This document shows, piece after piece, positions 37,908 through 44,433 of a DNA stretch of 64,000 bases. This DNA comes from a virus. The notes under the pieces were generated by a model. The model was not told the origin of the DNA. It searched no databases and was given only the letters and a program-made list of their open reading frames with translations. A program made the translations under genes and the position numbers. The number at the start of each line of letters is the position of its first letter. The stretch's first letter is position 1. The stretch spans positions 1 through 64,000 of IMG/VR virus record IMGVR_UViG_3300023284_001411; one strand, 5' to 3'.

Positions 37908-38071
37908 CACTTACTCCAAACACGGGTCATAATCGGACAGTTTGTACAGTGGAGGATGATCTTCTCGCCGTCCCCCGTCCAGCGTCCCCAGAAGTGGCCG
38001 TTCACGGCACAGTCCCAGTTGTAGGGACGGTGCCACGAGAACAGCCAACGAATCACGCGCCACAGTCTCAT
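37907..38071 (-). CDS. 54-aa Trp-rich protein
   Basis: ATG 38071 shares ATGA with the upstream stop. MRLWRVIRWLFSWHRPYNWD, then CAVNGHFWGRWTGDGEKIIL and HCTNCP. Seven Trp and a C-x-x-C at the end. Might bind zinc or membranes. Function unknown. Confidence 0.5.
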   Translation of the reverse strand: MRLWRVIRWLFSWHRPYNWDCAVNGHFWGRWTGDGEKIILHCTNCPIMTRVWSK

Positions 38072-39309
38072 AGGTTTTCTTTGATGTCCTTTCGAATTTT
38101 GAGGAGGTCTATGGCGACTTCGTCCAGGCGATTTAGGATCGACCCCTTGCTCTTGTCCACTGGCGGAGGAACAACGGCCTCCGGCGGCCTGACGTCGGAG
38201 GAGTAGGCCGCTATTCTCATGCCGTCAAATGTCACCATCTTCGGTCCAAAGTTGGCGTAGATGGTCCCCTTCTCGAAGTACCGCTGGGCGACGTGCTCGT
38301 GAATGAAGGTAAAGCGCCCGAGGGGCTCGCCCCAGTCCTGTTGGTACCCGTCCCAGTCGTTGAAGTGGCCATACGAATACCCGAGGTAGAACGTCGGCCC
38401 GTCAACCAAGAGCGAGCAGTGGTAGTCGAAGATCTGCCGCCTGGGCTGGTCGTCCTCCGTCCGTCGCGACATCTTGAAGAACGGCAGCCCGAGCACGTTG
38501 ACGACTTCGTCGATCGATCTGAACTGGGTCCGTACCTCCTCGGGGGTGTAGTACCCTTGGACGGACGGCGCGAGCCACCCGCGGCCCTCGGACATGGCTC
38601 CGCGGTAGACTCGGACGAGATCCATCTCCACCGGGGCGATAGTCTTTGCGATGTTGGGGATCAGCAACTTCTCCGGGCCGAATTCCCTATCGACAGCAAA
38701 ACGAAGCGCCCGGGCCATGGCGAGCTTGTCGTTGATTTCCTCCGCGAGGGTGAATCGCTTCCCGGTCCGCGGGTTGAGCGGCGGTCTCTTCTTCCGCGTG
38801 GCGACCGACCGCGCCTCCCAGGGCTTCTCGCCCCAGCCGGCGTTGTCGACCCAAAACCCATTCAATTCAGGAGATGCACGGAAGACACGAAGAACAGACT
38901 CCACGAAGAAGTCGATGAAGCCCGGGTGTCCGGTGTCGTAGACCCAGGCGTGGTGTTTGTCGAGGTTGTCTTGCACGACGCGGTTGGGGCCAACGCAGCG
39001 ATTCTCGCGCTTCAGGACGCCGATGGGCTCGTGCAGGTAGAACTCCTCCGGTACAGCGTCCTTCTCGAACGGGTTTCCTGCCCAGTTGCGGGGGTTGCAG
39101 TATTCCGTCAGGAGCGCGTCCGGCCAAAGACCGTGAAGATGCTCGTGGACATGCGGGTGAGTGACGCCCTTGCGCGAGCCCCAGACGGGGTGCAGCGCGA
39201 CGGAGTGCTCGCCGACGTCGGCGAGGTACTTAACCGCCTCGTCCGGGAGTGGCTCCGTCGCGTAATGTTTCTTCGCGATGTACTTCGACAGTAGCTTAAA
39301 AAGGTTCAT
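38068..39309 (-). CDS. Putative glycoside hydrolase-like TIM-barrel protein (GHL15-like)
   Basis: 413 aa from ATG 39309, the first start after the lipoprotein stop. FFVESVLRVFRASPELNGFW followed by VDNAGWG resembles the G-x-W/F-x-D-N strand of GHL15-type hydrolases. Late segments YFEKGTIYANFGPKMVTFDG and EMDLVRVYRGAMSEGRG fit strands near the barrel's C-terminus. Acidic residues in WVDNAGWGE and MDLVRVYR are catalytic candidates. No signal peptide. It could degrade host glycans (a lysin or depolymerase); the call rests on a few motifs. Confidence 0.5.
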   Translation of the reverse strand: MNLFKLLSKYIAKKHYATEPLPDEAVKYLADVGEHSVALHPVWGSRKGVTHPHVHEHLHGLWPDALLTEYCNPRNWAGNPFEKDAVPEEFYLHEPIGVLKRENRCVGPNRVVQDNLDKHHAWVYDTGHPGFIDFFVESVLRVFRASPELNGFWVDNAGWGEKPWEARSVATRKKRPPLNPRTGKRFTLAEEINDKLAMARALRFAVDREFGPEKLLIPNIAKTIAPVEMDLVRVYRGAMSEGRGWLAPSVQGYYTPEEVRTQFRSIDEVVNVLGLPFFKMSRRTEDDQPRRQIFDYHCSLLVDGPTFYLGYSYGHFNDWDGYQQDWGEPLGRFTFIHEHVAQRYFEKGTIYANFGPKMVTFDGMRIAAYSSDVRPPEAVVPPPVDKSKGSILNRLDEVAIDLLKIRKDIKENL

Positions 39310-39317
39310 GATTGTTC

Positions 39318-39692
39318 CTATGGTAACACATGGAAAGGGTTGGTCCAAGGATGTTTTGTGGTTCCGAAGATCAGACCGTTTTCGTCAATGAAGAAAACGT
39401 ACACCTTAAAACCGCCATAGCCGCCGAAGCCGTTTCGAAGGTTCAGCGATGCGTCCCACGTCCAACCGACGCGGCGCGGTGTGAATAACGTCGGGCTCAT
39501 GTACGCAGGGCGGGCCGAGGAGGAGACGCCGCGGATCTGCAGGCTCTCGGGGTCCTTGGCGCGGCGGTTGACCCAGCGCTCCGTCATGCCCCGAAGGCTT
39601 GAGGAGGTTGGTTCGGTGGGTAACCGGCCACGCATCTCGGCGACCGAAACACAGCCGGTTAAAAGAGTTAGGACGATAATCAAGGCTTTCAT
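39318..39692 (-). CDS. Small lipoprotein
   Basis: 124 aa from ATG 39692. A signal peptide MKALIIVLTLLTGC with a lipobox-like L-L-T-G-C predicts lipidation at Cys14. The mature domain (TERWVNRRAKDPESLQIRGV, GYGGFKVYVFFIDENGLIFG) is soluble and beta-rich. It is first after a strong terminator and immediately precedes the hydrolase-like gene. Possible roles include outer-membrane spanin or superinfection exclusion. Confidence 0.6.
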   Translation of the reverse strand: MKALIIVLTLLTGCVSVAEMRGRLPTEPTSSSLRGMTERWVNRRAKDPESLQIRGVSSSARPAYMSPTLFTPRRVGWTWDASLNLRNGFGGYGGFKVYVFFIDENGLIFGTTKHPWTNPFHVLP

Positions 39693-39709
39693 TGTACTTT
39701 CCTTCCGTG

Positions 39710-39746
39710 AAAAAAAGTGGGGGCCGGCCCACCACGACCGACCCCC
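39710..39746 (-). terminator. Rho-independent terminator
   Basis: Minus strand GGGGGTCGG pairs with CCGGCCCCC (one G-U) and is followed by AC and seven T. It separates the small-gene block above 39768 from the lipoprotein/hydrolase block. Confidence 0.85.
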
Positions 39747-39767
39747 GACCACCAACGGAGAGGTATA

Positions 39768-39893
39768 TCAGTAGACGATGTCCAGGTCCTCCTCCCAGGC
39801 TCCCTCCTCGTCTGACTCGTAGTAGTCTTCTTCGCAGTCCTCCGAGCAGAAGAGGTTATCGCATTCGCGTTCACAGTGTAGACACGTGTTCAT
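39768..39893 (-). CDS. 41-aa acidic zinc-finger-like peptide
   Basis: ATG 39893 inside the end of the preceding gene. MNTCLHCERECDNLFCSEDC followed by a run of Glu/Asp/Tyr. C-x-x-C ... C-x-x-x-C spacing suggests a treble-clef-type zinc site. Ends 22 nt before the terminator. Function unknown. Confidence 0.5.
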   Translation of the reverse strand: MNTCLHCERECDNLFCSEDCEEDYYESDEEGAWEEDLDIVY

Positions 39894-40041
39894 TGTTGAT
39901 GATCCTTGTGGCTGTTTCCACGACCTCGGAGACTACCACCACCTCCTCGGGGCTCAGCGCGAGCTGGAGTTGTTGGGCGCACCAAATCAACACCGGCACG
40001 CACATGGCAAAACAGACATAGGTAAAAGCTTCAAGCGTCAT
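39871..40041 (-). CDS. 56-aa membrane protein
   Basis: ATG 40041 shares ATGA with the upstream stop. MTLEAFTYVCFAMCVPVLIW forms the membrane helix; EEVVVVSEVVETATRIINNE follows as a soluble helix. Function unknown. Confidence 0.5.
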   Translation of the reverse strand: MTLEAFTYVCFAMCVPVLIWCAQQLQLALSPEEVVVVSEVVETATRIINNEHVSTL

Positions 40042-40346
40042 GATTTCTCCTCTAAGGCTTTTCGGGCGCGGCCGTAGGCAATCGACCTCCCGCGCTTGAT
40101 CACGAAGTTGTCCTTCTTGGAACAGAACGAGTAGCCGCAGACCTGTGTCCCATCGTTCATTGTCAGTGTGCAGATGACCGCGGCTTTGATATTGGGCCAT
40201 TGCCCGGTTACCCTGCGCCACCTCCCATAGACATTGACTTGTTTTAGGACTCTGGCGTTGCCGAAGAGCGCGAGGATTTCGTTTTCGCTGGCTTTCTGGG
40301 GACCCTCGGGGAGGTCCGTCCGGTAGTGGGTAAACTCTGTTTTCAT
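40038..40346 (-). CDS. Hypothetical soluble protein
   Basis: 102 aa. The C-terminal half AAVICTLTMNDGTQVCGYSF and the basic end KKDNFVIKRGRSIAYGRARK resemble small phage proteins in which a beta hairpin precedes a G-R-x-x-A-x-G-R-A helix. ATGA overlaps at both ends. Function unknown. Confidence 0.6.
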   Translation of the reverse strand: MKTEFTHYRTDLPEGPQKASENEILALFGNARVLKQVNVYGRWRRVTGQWPNIKAAVICTLTMNDGTQVCGYSFCSKKDNFVIKRGRSIAYGRARKALEEKS

Positions 40347-40552
40347 ACCTGGTACTCCACGACGCGCTCGCGTCCGATGCCGTCGACAGTGTGGACCGCA
40401 CGGCGGGCGCCGCGCTTCAGGTCCGCGATGACCCGCTGGAAGCCGTGCCTCCGGAGGTCCTCCAGGATGCTCCCGGGCGTCGGGCCGTCGGACACCTTCC
40501 AGCCGCGGAGCTCCGAGGCAGTGGCGGGGGTTTGGGTCAGTAGGTTACTCAT
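40343..40552 (-). CDS. Small basic protein under promoter a
   Basis: 69 aa from ATG 40552, chosen for the TTTGAAAGGAGAGGAA ribosome-binding site. MSNLLTQTPATASELRGWKV, then ILEDLRRHGFQRVIADLKRG. First gene after promoter a and the leader hairpin. Function unknown. Confidence 0.6.
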   Translation of the reverse strand: MSNLLTQTPATASELRGWKVSDGPTPGSILEDLRRHGFQRVIADLKRGARRAVHTVDGIGRERVVEYQV

Positions 40553-40573
40553 TTCCTCTCCTTTCAAAGTTGC

Positions 40574-40600
40574 CTCCCGGAGGGTGCCCACCTCCGGGAG
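40574..40600 (-). promoter_or_regulatory. Perfect 10-bp leader hairpin
   Basis: Minus strand CTCCCGGAGG-TGGGCAC-CCTCCGGGAG in the 5' leader between promoter a and the gene at 40552. No U-tract follows, so it is more likely an RNA-stability or translation element than a terminator. Confidence 0.6.
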
Positions 40601-40621
40601 ACGTCCGAGCTTCCTTGGTGC

Positions 40622-40852
40622 TTAACACTGAAGCTTACCACCCTCCGGCGGGGTGTCAAGTGACAAAATTGGGCTGTACACAAAGCGGATATTGTTTGTC
40701 GCCAGGAGCTCGATAAGTTCGCGGACGGTCATATCCAGGAGGGAGACACCCCTCGTGGGCTCGCCGCTGGCCGCTCGGACCGCAGCCCCGAGGGAGCAGA
40801 TCGTCTCCGCCTGGGCTGCGCAGAAGAGCCTCCGTCGCCATTGTGGGTCCAT
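40622..40852 (-). CDS. Small hypothetical protein
   Basis: 76 aa. Start ATG in TAATG overlap with the upstream stop. MDPQWRRRLFCAAQAETICS, C-terminal helix VRELIELLATNNIRFVYSPI. The last codons contain promoter a. Function unknown. Confidence 0.55.
   Translation of the reverse strand: MDPQWRRRLFCAAQAETICSLGAAVRAASGEPTRGVSLLDMTVRELIELLATNNIRFVYSPILSLDTPPEGGKLQC
40632..40659 (-). promoter_or_regulatory. Repeated early promoter a (TTGACA-16-TAAGCT)
   Basis: -35 TTGACA at 40654-40659, -10 TAAGCT at 40632-40637, then TCAGTGTTAAG. Upstream lies TTTTGTCAC, a half of the inverted repeat seen complete at promoters b and c. It overlaps the 3' end of the gene at 40622-40852. Confidence 0.75.
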
Positions 40853-41040
40853 TACAGGCTGCCGTAGTGGCTCAGGACGATCCCGAAGAACACCTCCCAG
40901 GGGACGGTATGGGAGCCGCGCTTGTTCTTGATCCGGACGGTAATGCCCTTGTCATTGTGGACCTGGACGACGTACTCCCGGGTTGGCATGCCCTTGATGG
41001 AGCTCTTCATCTTGACGTCGAAATTCGCAAGTTGCCTCAT
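40852..41040 (-). CDS. Small beta-rich protein
   Basis: 62 aa. MRQLANFDVKMKSSIKGMPT, then REYVVQVHNDKGITVRIKNK: strand-rich, basic and possibly an SH3/OB-like barrel. ATGA overlap upstream. Function unknown. Confidence 0.55.
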   Translation of the reverse strand: MRQLANFDVKMKSSIKGMPTREYVVQVHNDKGITVRIKNKRGSHTVPWEVFFGIVLSHYGSL

Positions 41041-41303
41041 CGGGGGTTCCTTTCTACAAGGCGTAATTTTGATACGGGTTTGGACTCGTCCAGCTGGTAA
41101 GGGTCCCAGGACTGCGGCGCCTCGTCCAGGAGGCGCGCCCCCTTCCGGAGGCGGTCGTAGTAGGCGGCGATGCGGTCAGCGACCACAGCCCGCTCCCCAA
41201 GGTCGAAGACCTCGAGCCCCTCAAGCTGCGGCGCCGGCCGACCGAAGATCTCCCGGAGCTTTTCGAGCCCCTTTCGAATGAATCGTGATGATGGAGTTGA
41301 CAT
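41037..41303 (-). CDS. Small hypothetical protein
   Basis: 88 aa with CCAAGGAGATTTCTG before the ATG. Basic N-terminus MSTPSSRFIRKGLEKLREIF and a helix ERAVVADRIAAYYDRLRKGA. It is the first gene after the structured RNA at 41329-41424, which would lie in its leader. Function unknown. Confidence 0.6.
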   Translation of the reverse strand: MSTPSSRFIRKGLEKLREIFGRPAPQLEGLEVFDLGERAVVADRIAAYYDRLRKGARLLDEAPQSWDPYQLDESKPVSKLRLVERNPR

Positions 41304-41328
41304 CAGAAATCTCCTTGGGTTAAAAGAG

Positions 41329-41424
41329 CTGCGGTACCAACAGGGGACGCTTTGTGGTTCCCAGGTTTCCCTGAGTTGGGGTCCGAAAATCCCTGAACGC
41401 TTTCGCGCTCGACCCCTACCGCAG
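41329..41424 (-). ncRNA. Compact multi-helix RNA element with two GAAA tetraloops
   Basis: The whole 96-nt intergenic region folds on the minus strand. Closing stem CTGCGGTA/TACCGCAG (8 bp). Arm GGGGTC/GACCCC enclosing hairpin GAGCGC-GAAA-GCGTTC. Hairpin CTCAGG-GAAA-CCTGGG. A weaker ACCA/TGGT arm. It looks like a multi-way junction. It sits 5 nt after one gene's stop and 25 nt before the next start, so a cis-regulator, processed small RNA or new ribozyme are all possible. I recognise no known class. Confidence 0.55.
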
Positions 41425-41429
41425 ACTCT

Positions 41430-41759
41430 TTATTTGTTCACCATGTGATAAACGACATTGCCAAGCTTGTCGCAGTGGACGTATGAGGCGGTCTCTTCGA
41501 CGCGGATGGTTTGATCCTTGGCCCGGCGGGTGGGGATCCGCAGACGGCGGACGGTGTAGGTGTCATTCAGTTCGAGGGTGATCTGGATGAAGTGCGACCG
41601 ACCCTTGAGAACCGTCCCGGTGACGCGGACGTCGAAGTCGTCGTCGGCAACTCCGGCCACAAAGCTCGCGTCTCTCCAGCCGCAGGACATCCGGGTCAGG
41701 GCGGGGATCTGTGCGATCATCGTCCGGGCCTTGGTGGTGACTTCTTCGGTTCTCGTCAT
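41430..41759 (-). CDS. Hypothetical protein under promoter b
   Basis: 109 aa from ATG 41759, after a CCAAGGAGAGAACC ribosome-binding site. MTRTEEVTTKARTMIAQIPA, then a beta-rich core (FDVRVTGTVLKGRSHFIQIT, TYTVRRLRIPTRRAKDQTIR). First gene after promoter b. Function unknown. Confidence 0.6.
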   Translation of the reverse strand: MTRTEEVTTKARTMIAQIPALTRMSCGWRDASFVAGVADDDFDVRVTGTVLKGRSHFIQITLELNDTYTVRRLRIPTRRAKDQTIRVEETASYVHCDKLGNVVYHMVNK

Positions 41760-41795
41760 GGTTCTCTCCTTGGTGGTGGTTGCTCTTAACACTGA

Positions 41796-41841
41796 AGAGT
41801 ACAACACCCGCCCCCGGGTGTCAAGTGACAAAAAGTGTCAC
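41796..41841 (-). promoter_or_regulatory. Repeated early promoter b with operator
   Basis: -35 TTGACA (41819-41824), 17-nt spacer, -10 TACTCT (41796-41801), then TCAGTGTTAAG. Just upstream of the -35 is the inverted repeat GTGACACTTTTTGTCAC (41825-41841), a likely operator or activator site. It begins in the stop codon of the preceding gene. Confidence 0.85.
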
Positions 41842-42074
41842 TCGTCGCCGAAATCGAAGTGCAGAATGATGGTGCCGCTCTGTAGGTTCTTCGGCTCCTC
41901 GACGATGTCAAGAAGGCGGTAAGGCCATTCTCCTTTAACTTGATGTTCCACGTTGGCCTTTTTCACTCGTTCCTCGGCCTTCTCTCGGGCCTCAATCCCT
42001 GAAGGCGCGAGGACCAAGACCTCTCCGTCGTAGGGCGATCCGCCCGTGACACCGAATTTGTACAGTTTCCTCAT
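41838..42074 (-). CDS. Small hypothetical protein
   Basis: 78 aa from ATG 42074 (MRKLYKFGVTGGSPYDGEVL). The strand-helix-strand pattern continues as VLAPSGIEAREKAEERVKKA. It overlaps the preceding stop. The stop codon abuts operator b. Function unknown. Confidence 0.55.
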   Translation of the reverse strand: MRKLYKFGVTGGSPYDGEVLVLAPSGIEAREKAEERVKKANVEHQVKGEWPYRLLDIVEEPKNLQSGTIILHFDFGDE

Positions 42075-42226
42075 CTTGCCTCCTTCATGACGGCGGTATA
42101 GGTGCTTCCGACGAAACCGGTCTTCCCGTCCGTGCTCTCGGTGAGAGCGTTGACGGCCTCTCCCAGCTTGGCTCCTGCGAGGGCCAGAAGGGCCATCAGG
42201 GCGACGAGTACGATGGTCTTCTTCAC
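42071..42226 (-). CDS. 51-aa signal-anchor peptide
   Basis: GTG start at 42226 after GGAGGTAAAGACCC. MKKTIVLVALMALLALAGAK is a signal peptide or membrane anchor; the rest (LGEAVNALTESTDGKTGFVG) is exported if cleaved. First gene after the promoter at 42273-42300. Function unknown. Confidence 0.55.
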   Translation of the reverse strand: MKKTIVLVALMALLALAGAKLGEAVNALTESTDGKTGFVGSTYTAVMKEAR

Positions 42227-42270
42227 GGGTCTTTACCTCCCTGCGGTTAGTAGTGCGGTCTTCATACAGT

Positions 42271-42516
42271 TCAGTATACACTTATCCTGGGGATGTGCAA
42301 ATCCCGCTGGTTTAAGCTTTCCCAGAATTTTTTCCAACCGATTCGGTAGGCTTCCTGGGTCATCGCAGTCGCCGGGGTGCGGTCGGGCTCGCAGGGTAGT
42401 CCCTTCCAGGCGTGCCGGGTCCCTCGAGCGTATCCGATGAGGAAGTCCAGGCGGTCTTCGGTGCTGTGGAGCTCGCGGTAGCAGGACTCCTGCTTGGCTC
42501 GGTCGTCAATCTTCAT
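42271..42516 (-). CDS. Small hypothetical protein
   Basis: 81 aa, ATG sharing ATGA with the upstream stop. Helical (SCYRELHSTEDRLDFLIGYA), then AYRIGWKKFWESLNQRDLHI. Might be an Ocr/RMF-like small basic-acidic protein, but I have no firm match. Function unknown. Confidence 0.55.
   Translation of the reverse strand: MKIDDRAKQESCYRELHSTEDRLDFLIGYARGTRHAWKGLPCEPDRTPATAMTQEAYRIGWKKFWESLNQRDLHIPRISVY
42273..42300 (-). promoter_or_regulatory. Sigma70-type promoter (TTGCAC-16-TATACT)
   Basis: -35 TTGCAC at 42295-42300, -10 TATACT at 42273-42278, inside the end of the gene at 42271-42516. It should drive the exported peptide at 42071-42226 and what follows. Confidence 0.7.
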
Positions 42517-42650
42517 CGAAAAAGTTTCCCCAGTAGGCGGCCTGTAAACTTGCCCGCCAGGCGGCGCCCGACGCGGCGCCCGACGCGGTCCTTTTTGACT
42601 GCTTGAAAGTCGCCCAGTAACCGAGCAAAAAGATAAAGGAACGATCTCAT
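42513..42650 (-). CDS. 45-aa Arg/Gly-rich basic protein
   Basis: ATG 42650 after AAGGAGAAAAA. MRSFLYLFARLLGDFQAVKK, then RVGRRVGRRLAGKFTGRLLG. The duplicated R-V-G-R-R is encoded by a 12-bp direct repeat. Amphipathic and strongly basic; it could be membrane-active or nucleic-acid binding. Function unknown. Confidence 0.5.
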   Translation of the reverse strand: MRSFLYLFARLLGDFQAVKKDRVGRRVGRRLAGKFTGRLLGKLFR

Positions 42651-42669
42651 TTTTTCTCCTTGGTGTAGG

Positions 42670-42744
42670 TTACAGTCCGAGGGCATATCCTGCAGAGATC
42701 AGCAATGCGAACATGATGGCGGCGTAAATTATTAATCCCTTCAT
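42670..42744 (-). CDS. 24-aa membrane peptide under promoter c
   Basis: ATG 42744 after CCAAGGAGAGAAAGTC. MKGLIIYAAIMFALLISAGY plus ALGL is one transmembrane helix. It is the first ORF after promoter c, so it would be strongly expressed early. Function unknown. Confidence 0.55.
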   Translation of the reverse strand: MKGLIIYAAIMFALLISAGYALGL

Positions 42745-42788
42745 GACTTTCTCTCCTTGGTTCGTGGTGGTGGTTTTCGTTACAGTGA

Positions 42789-42832
42789 AGAATACGACTT
42801 TTTTCGTAGACGTCAACTGACAAAAATTGTCA
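42789..42832 (-). promoter_or_regulatory. Repeated early promoter c with operator
   Basis: -35 TTGACG (42811-42816), 16-nt spacer, -10 TATTCT (42789-42794), then TCACTGTAACG. Upstream inverted repeat TGACAATTTTTGTCA (42818-42832). Same layout as promoters a and b. It lies at the downstream edge of the degenerate pentamer repeat. Confidence 0.8.
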
Positions 42833-43227
42833 TGTCGTGCCATGCCTATTCGCGCCGCGACATGTCGTGATTTGCCTGCCGTGTCAGGCCGCTCCGTGTC
42901 TTGCCTGCCGTGTCGTGCCCTGTCAAGTCTCACCGTGCCAGGCCCGGGCTTGTCTCGCCTGCCGTACTGTGCCTAACCAGGCCCGTTCTGGGCGGGCCGT
43001 GTCTGGACCTGTCTTGCCTGCTGTGCCGAGTCATGTCTTGTCCTGTCGAGACACGCCTATCCTGCTTTGCCTTGTCAGGTCTGGCCGCGTCAGGCCACGT
43101 CTCGCCTGCCGGGTCACGTCTCGCCTCACCCTATCGAGACTTGCCTGCCGTGCTGTGCCGTATCGCGTCGGGCCCCGCCTCGCCACGCCAAGTCTCGCCT
43201 GCCGAGTCGAGCCGAAACGAGCCGAGG
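42829..43227. repeat. Degenerate 5-bp tandem repeat, ~80 units
   Basis: About 400 bp with no minus-strand gene. The minus strand reads as near-continuous 5-mers of the form R-C-R-N-G, e.g. ACACG GCACG ACATG ACAGG and GCGAG GCGTG GCGAG, with occasional phase slips. No two long stretches are the same, so it is not a simple microsatellite. All + strand frames remain open only because stops are excluded by the 5-mer. It starts right after the stop at 43229 and ends at promoter c. Confidence 0.75.
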
Positions 43228-43228
43228 T

Positions 43229-43702
43229 TTAGCCGATCATTGTTTTCAGAAGTTCTACCTCCTTGCGTACTCCTTTCAGCTCTTTGAGCTCCGCATACCG
43301 GTTTAGAATCCCGAGGAGAAGTCGGTAGGATTCTTCCAAAGCCAGCTTTCGCAGATCCGGGGATTTTTGGATTTTGTCGGTCGAATAGTATCCTGGACCG
43401 TCAGGGGCATTTTTGATGTGAAAGTGGGGGCGAAGCAATCGCTTCGCCCCATCTGGTTCTTCGATAACTAAGCGATACGATCGCGACATGTCGGAAGCGA
43501 CAGAGAGGCGATGCTTGTGGGCCGCGGTGGCGTCGTCCCATGGAAAAGCTTGATGAAGAGGGGACGATCTCATGGTCGCTGCTTTCACGATCATTTCTGG
43601 CTCGACCTTGCCGTGTTTGTCTCGGAGGCTTTCTATTACCTCACCGGCAACTTGCGGCGAGACGTTGAACCTTGCGCCAGGGGTCCATTCGTAGGTCTTC
43701 AT
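43229..43702 (-). CDS. Conserved phage protein paired with the 43699 gene
   Basis: 157 aa. MKTYEWTPGARFNVSPQVAG, then EPEMIVKAATMRSSPLHQAF and PWDDATAAHKHRLSVASDMS form a conserved-looking first half (W-x-P-G-A-R, SPLH-x-x-F-x-W-D-D-x-x-A-A-x-x-x-R). The second half is helical. In other phages this type is encoded next to homologues of the 43699-44349 protein, as here (ATGA overlap). Likely DNA-metabolism accessory; function unknown. Confidence 0.65.
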   Translation of the reverse strand: MKTYEWTPGARFNVSPQVAGEVIESLRDKHGKVEPEMIVKAATMRSSPLHQAFPWDDATAAHKHRLSVASDMSRSYRLVIEEPDGAKRLLRPHFHIKNAPDGPGYYSTDKIQKSPDLRKLALEESYRLLLGILNRYAELKELKGVRKEVELLKTMIG

Positions 43703-44349
43703 GACTTTTCCTCCAAGACTCGAAATGTGCCCCAGCCGCAGCCGGCGCTGTTTTTACTGAAAGGACGACCCTCACCGACTCCGATCTGCCTACCAGCTCT
43801 GATAAGCAAATTGAGAACATCGACGGGTTGAAACTGGTCCGCATCGAACTCGATTGTGACGTTTGCCTGCCAGCCCGGACCCCACATTGGCCGGGCCCGA
43901 AGGTCCATGGTTCCGCTTGCAGGGAGAGGAACTGGCAACACGGACATTTTGGGCTCACCTTTGGTGATTTTCACCATACCGGTCTCATCTTCGTCGAAAC
44001 CATCGGCGATTGTCACCAAGCTGCACTTCGCAATTGTCATTTTGAATCCGACAAGCCTACAGGCGTCGATCATCGCACATCGAAAAGCAGCAGCCGGGAT
44101 GCCATACCACCCTTCAGTGGATACATGAAGTGCCGCATCGCAGGCCTTTTGGAAGTCTTTTGGTTCCCGCTTCTTTCCTTTGCGGGCTGTAGAACCTGCC
44201 TCTTGTGCTTCTCGTATGGCGTTTCGAGCCTTCTCTGAAAATTTGTTTTGAACGTAGGGGGTGGTTCCTTCGATCGTTGCCACGACCCGCTTGATATTCG
44301 GGGGTGGGATCACGATGCGACTTTGATCGTTCGTCTTCTTCGTCGTCAT
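43699..44349 (-). CDS. Conserved phage protein with Gly-rich C-terminus, RAMP-like pattern
   Basis: 216 aa. Segments RVVATIEGTTPYVQNKFSEK, GIPAAAFRCAMIDACRLVGF and a Gly-rich end, QIGVGEGRPFSKNSAGCGWG, then TFRV. The last motif resembles the glycine-rich loop of RAMP/Cas7-type RNA-binding folds (G-x-G-x-x-x-x-x-x-G-x-F). Wide phage distribution, normally beside DNA-replication genes and the 43229-type partner. Possibly a single-strand nucleic-acid-binding protein. I have no direct proof. Confidence 0.6.
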   Translation of the reverse strand: MTTKKTNDQSRIVIPPPNIKRVVATIEGTTPYVQNKFSEKARNAIREAQEAGSTARKGKKREPKDFQKACDAALHVSTEGWYGIPAAAFRCAMIDACRLVGFKMTIAKCSLVTIADGFDEDETGMVKITKGEPKMSVLPVPLPASGTMDLRARPMWGPGWQANVTIEFDADQFQPVDVLNLLIRAGRQIGVGEGRPFSKNSAGCGWGTFRVLEEKS

Positions 44350-44433
44350 CTGTCTACCTCGTGTATGTTAAGGGTTAAAAACTAAACGGCCTTTGTCGTA
44401 ACCTCCTTTTTATCGGCCTCATGGTCGGTTTTC

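Noticed and set aside
42837-43306. Three overlapping Cys/Arg-rich + strand ORFs
   Set aside because: They are open only because the degenerate pentamer repeat excludes stop codons. No ribosome-binding site and all three frames look alike.
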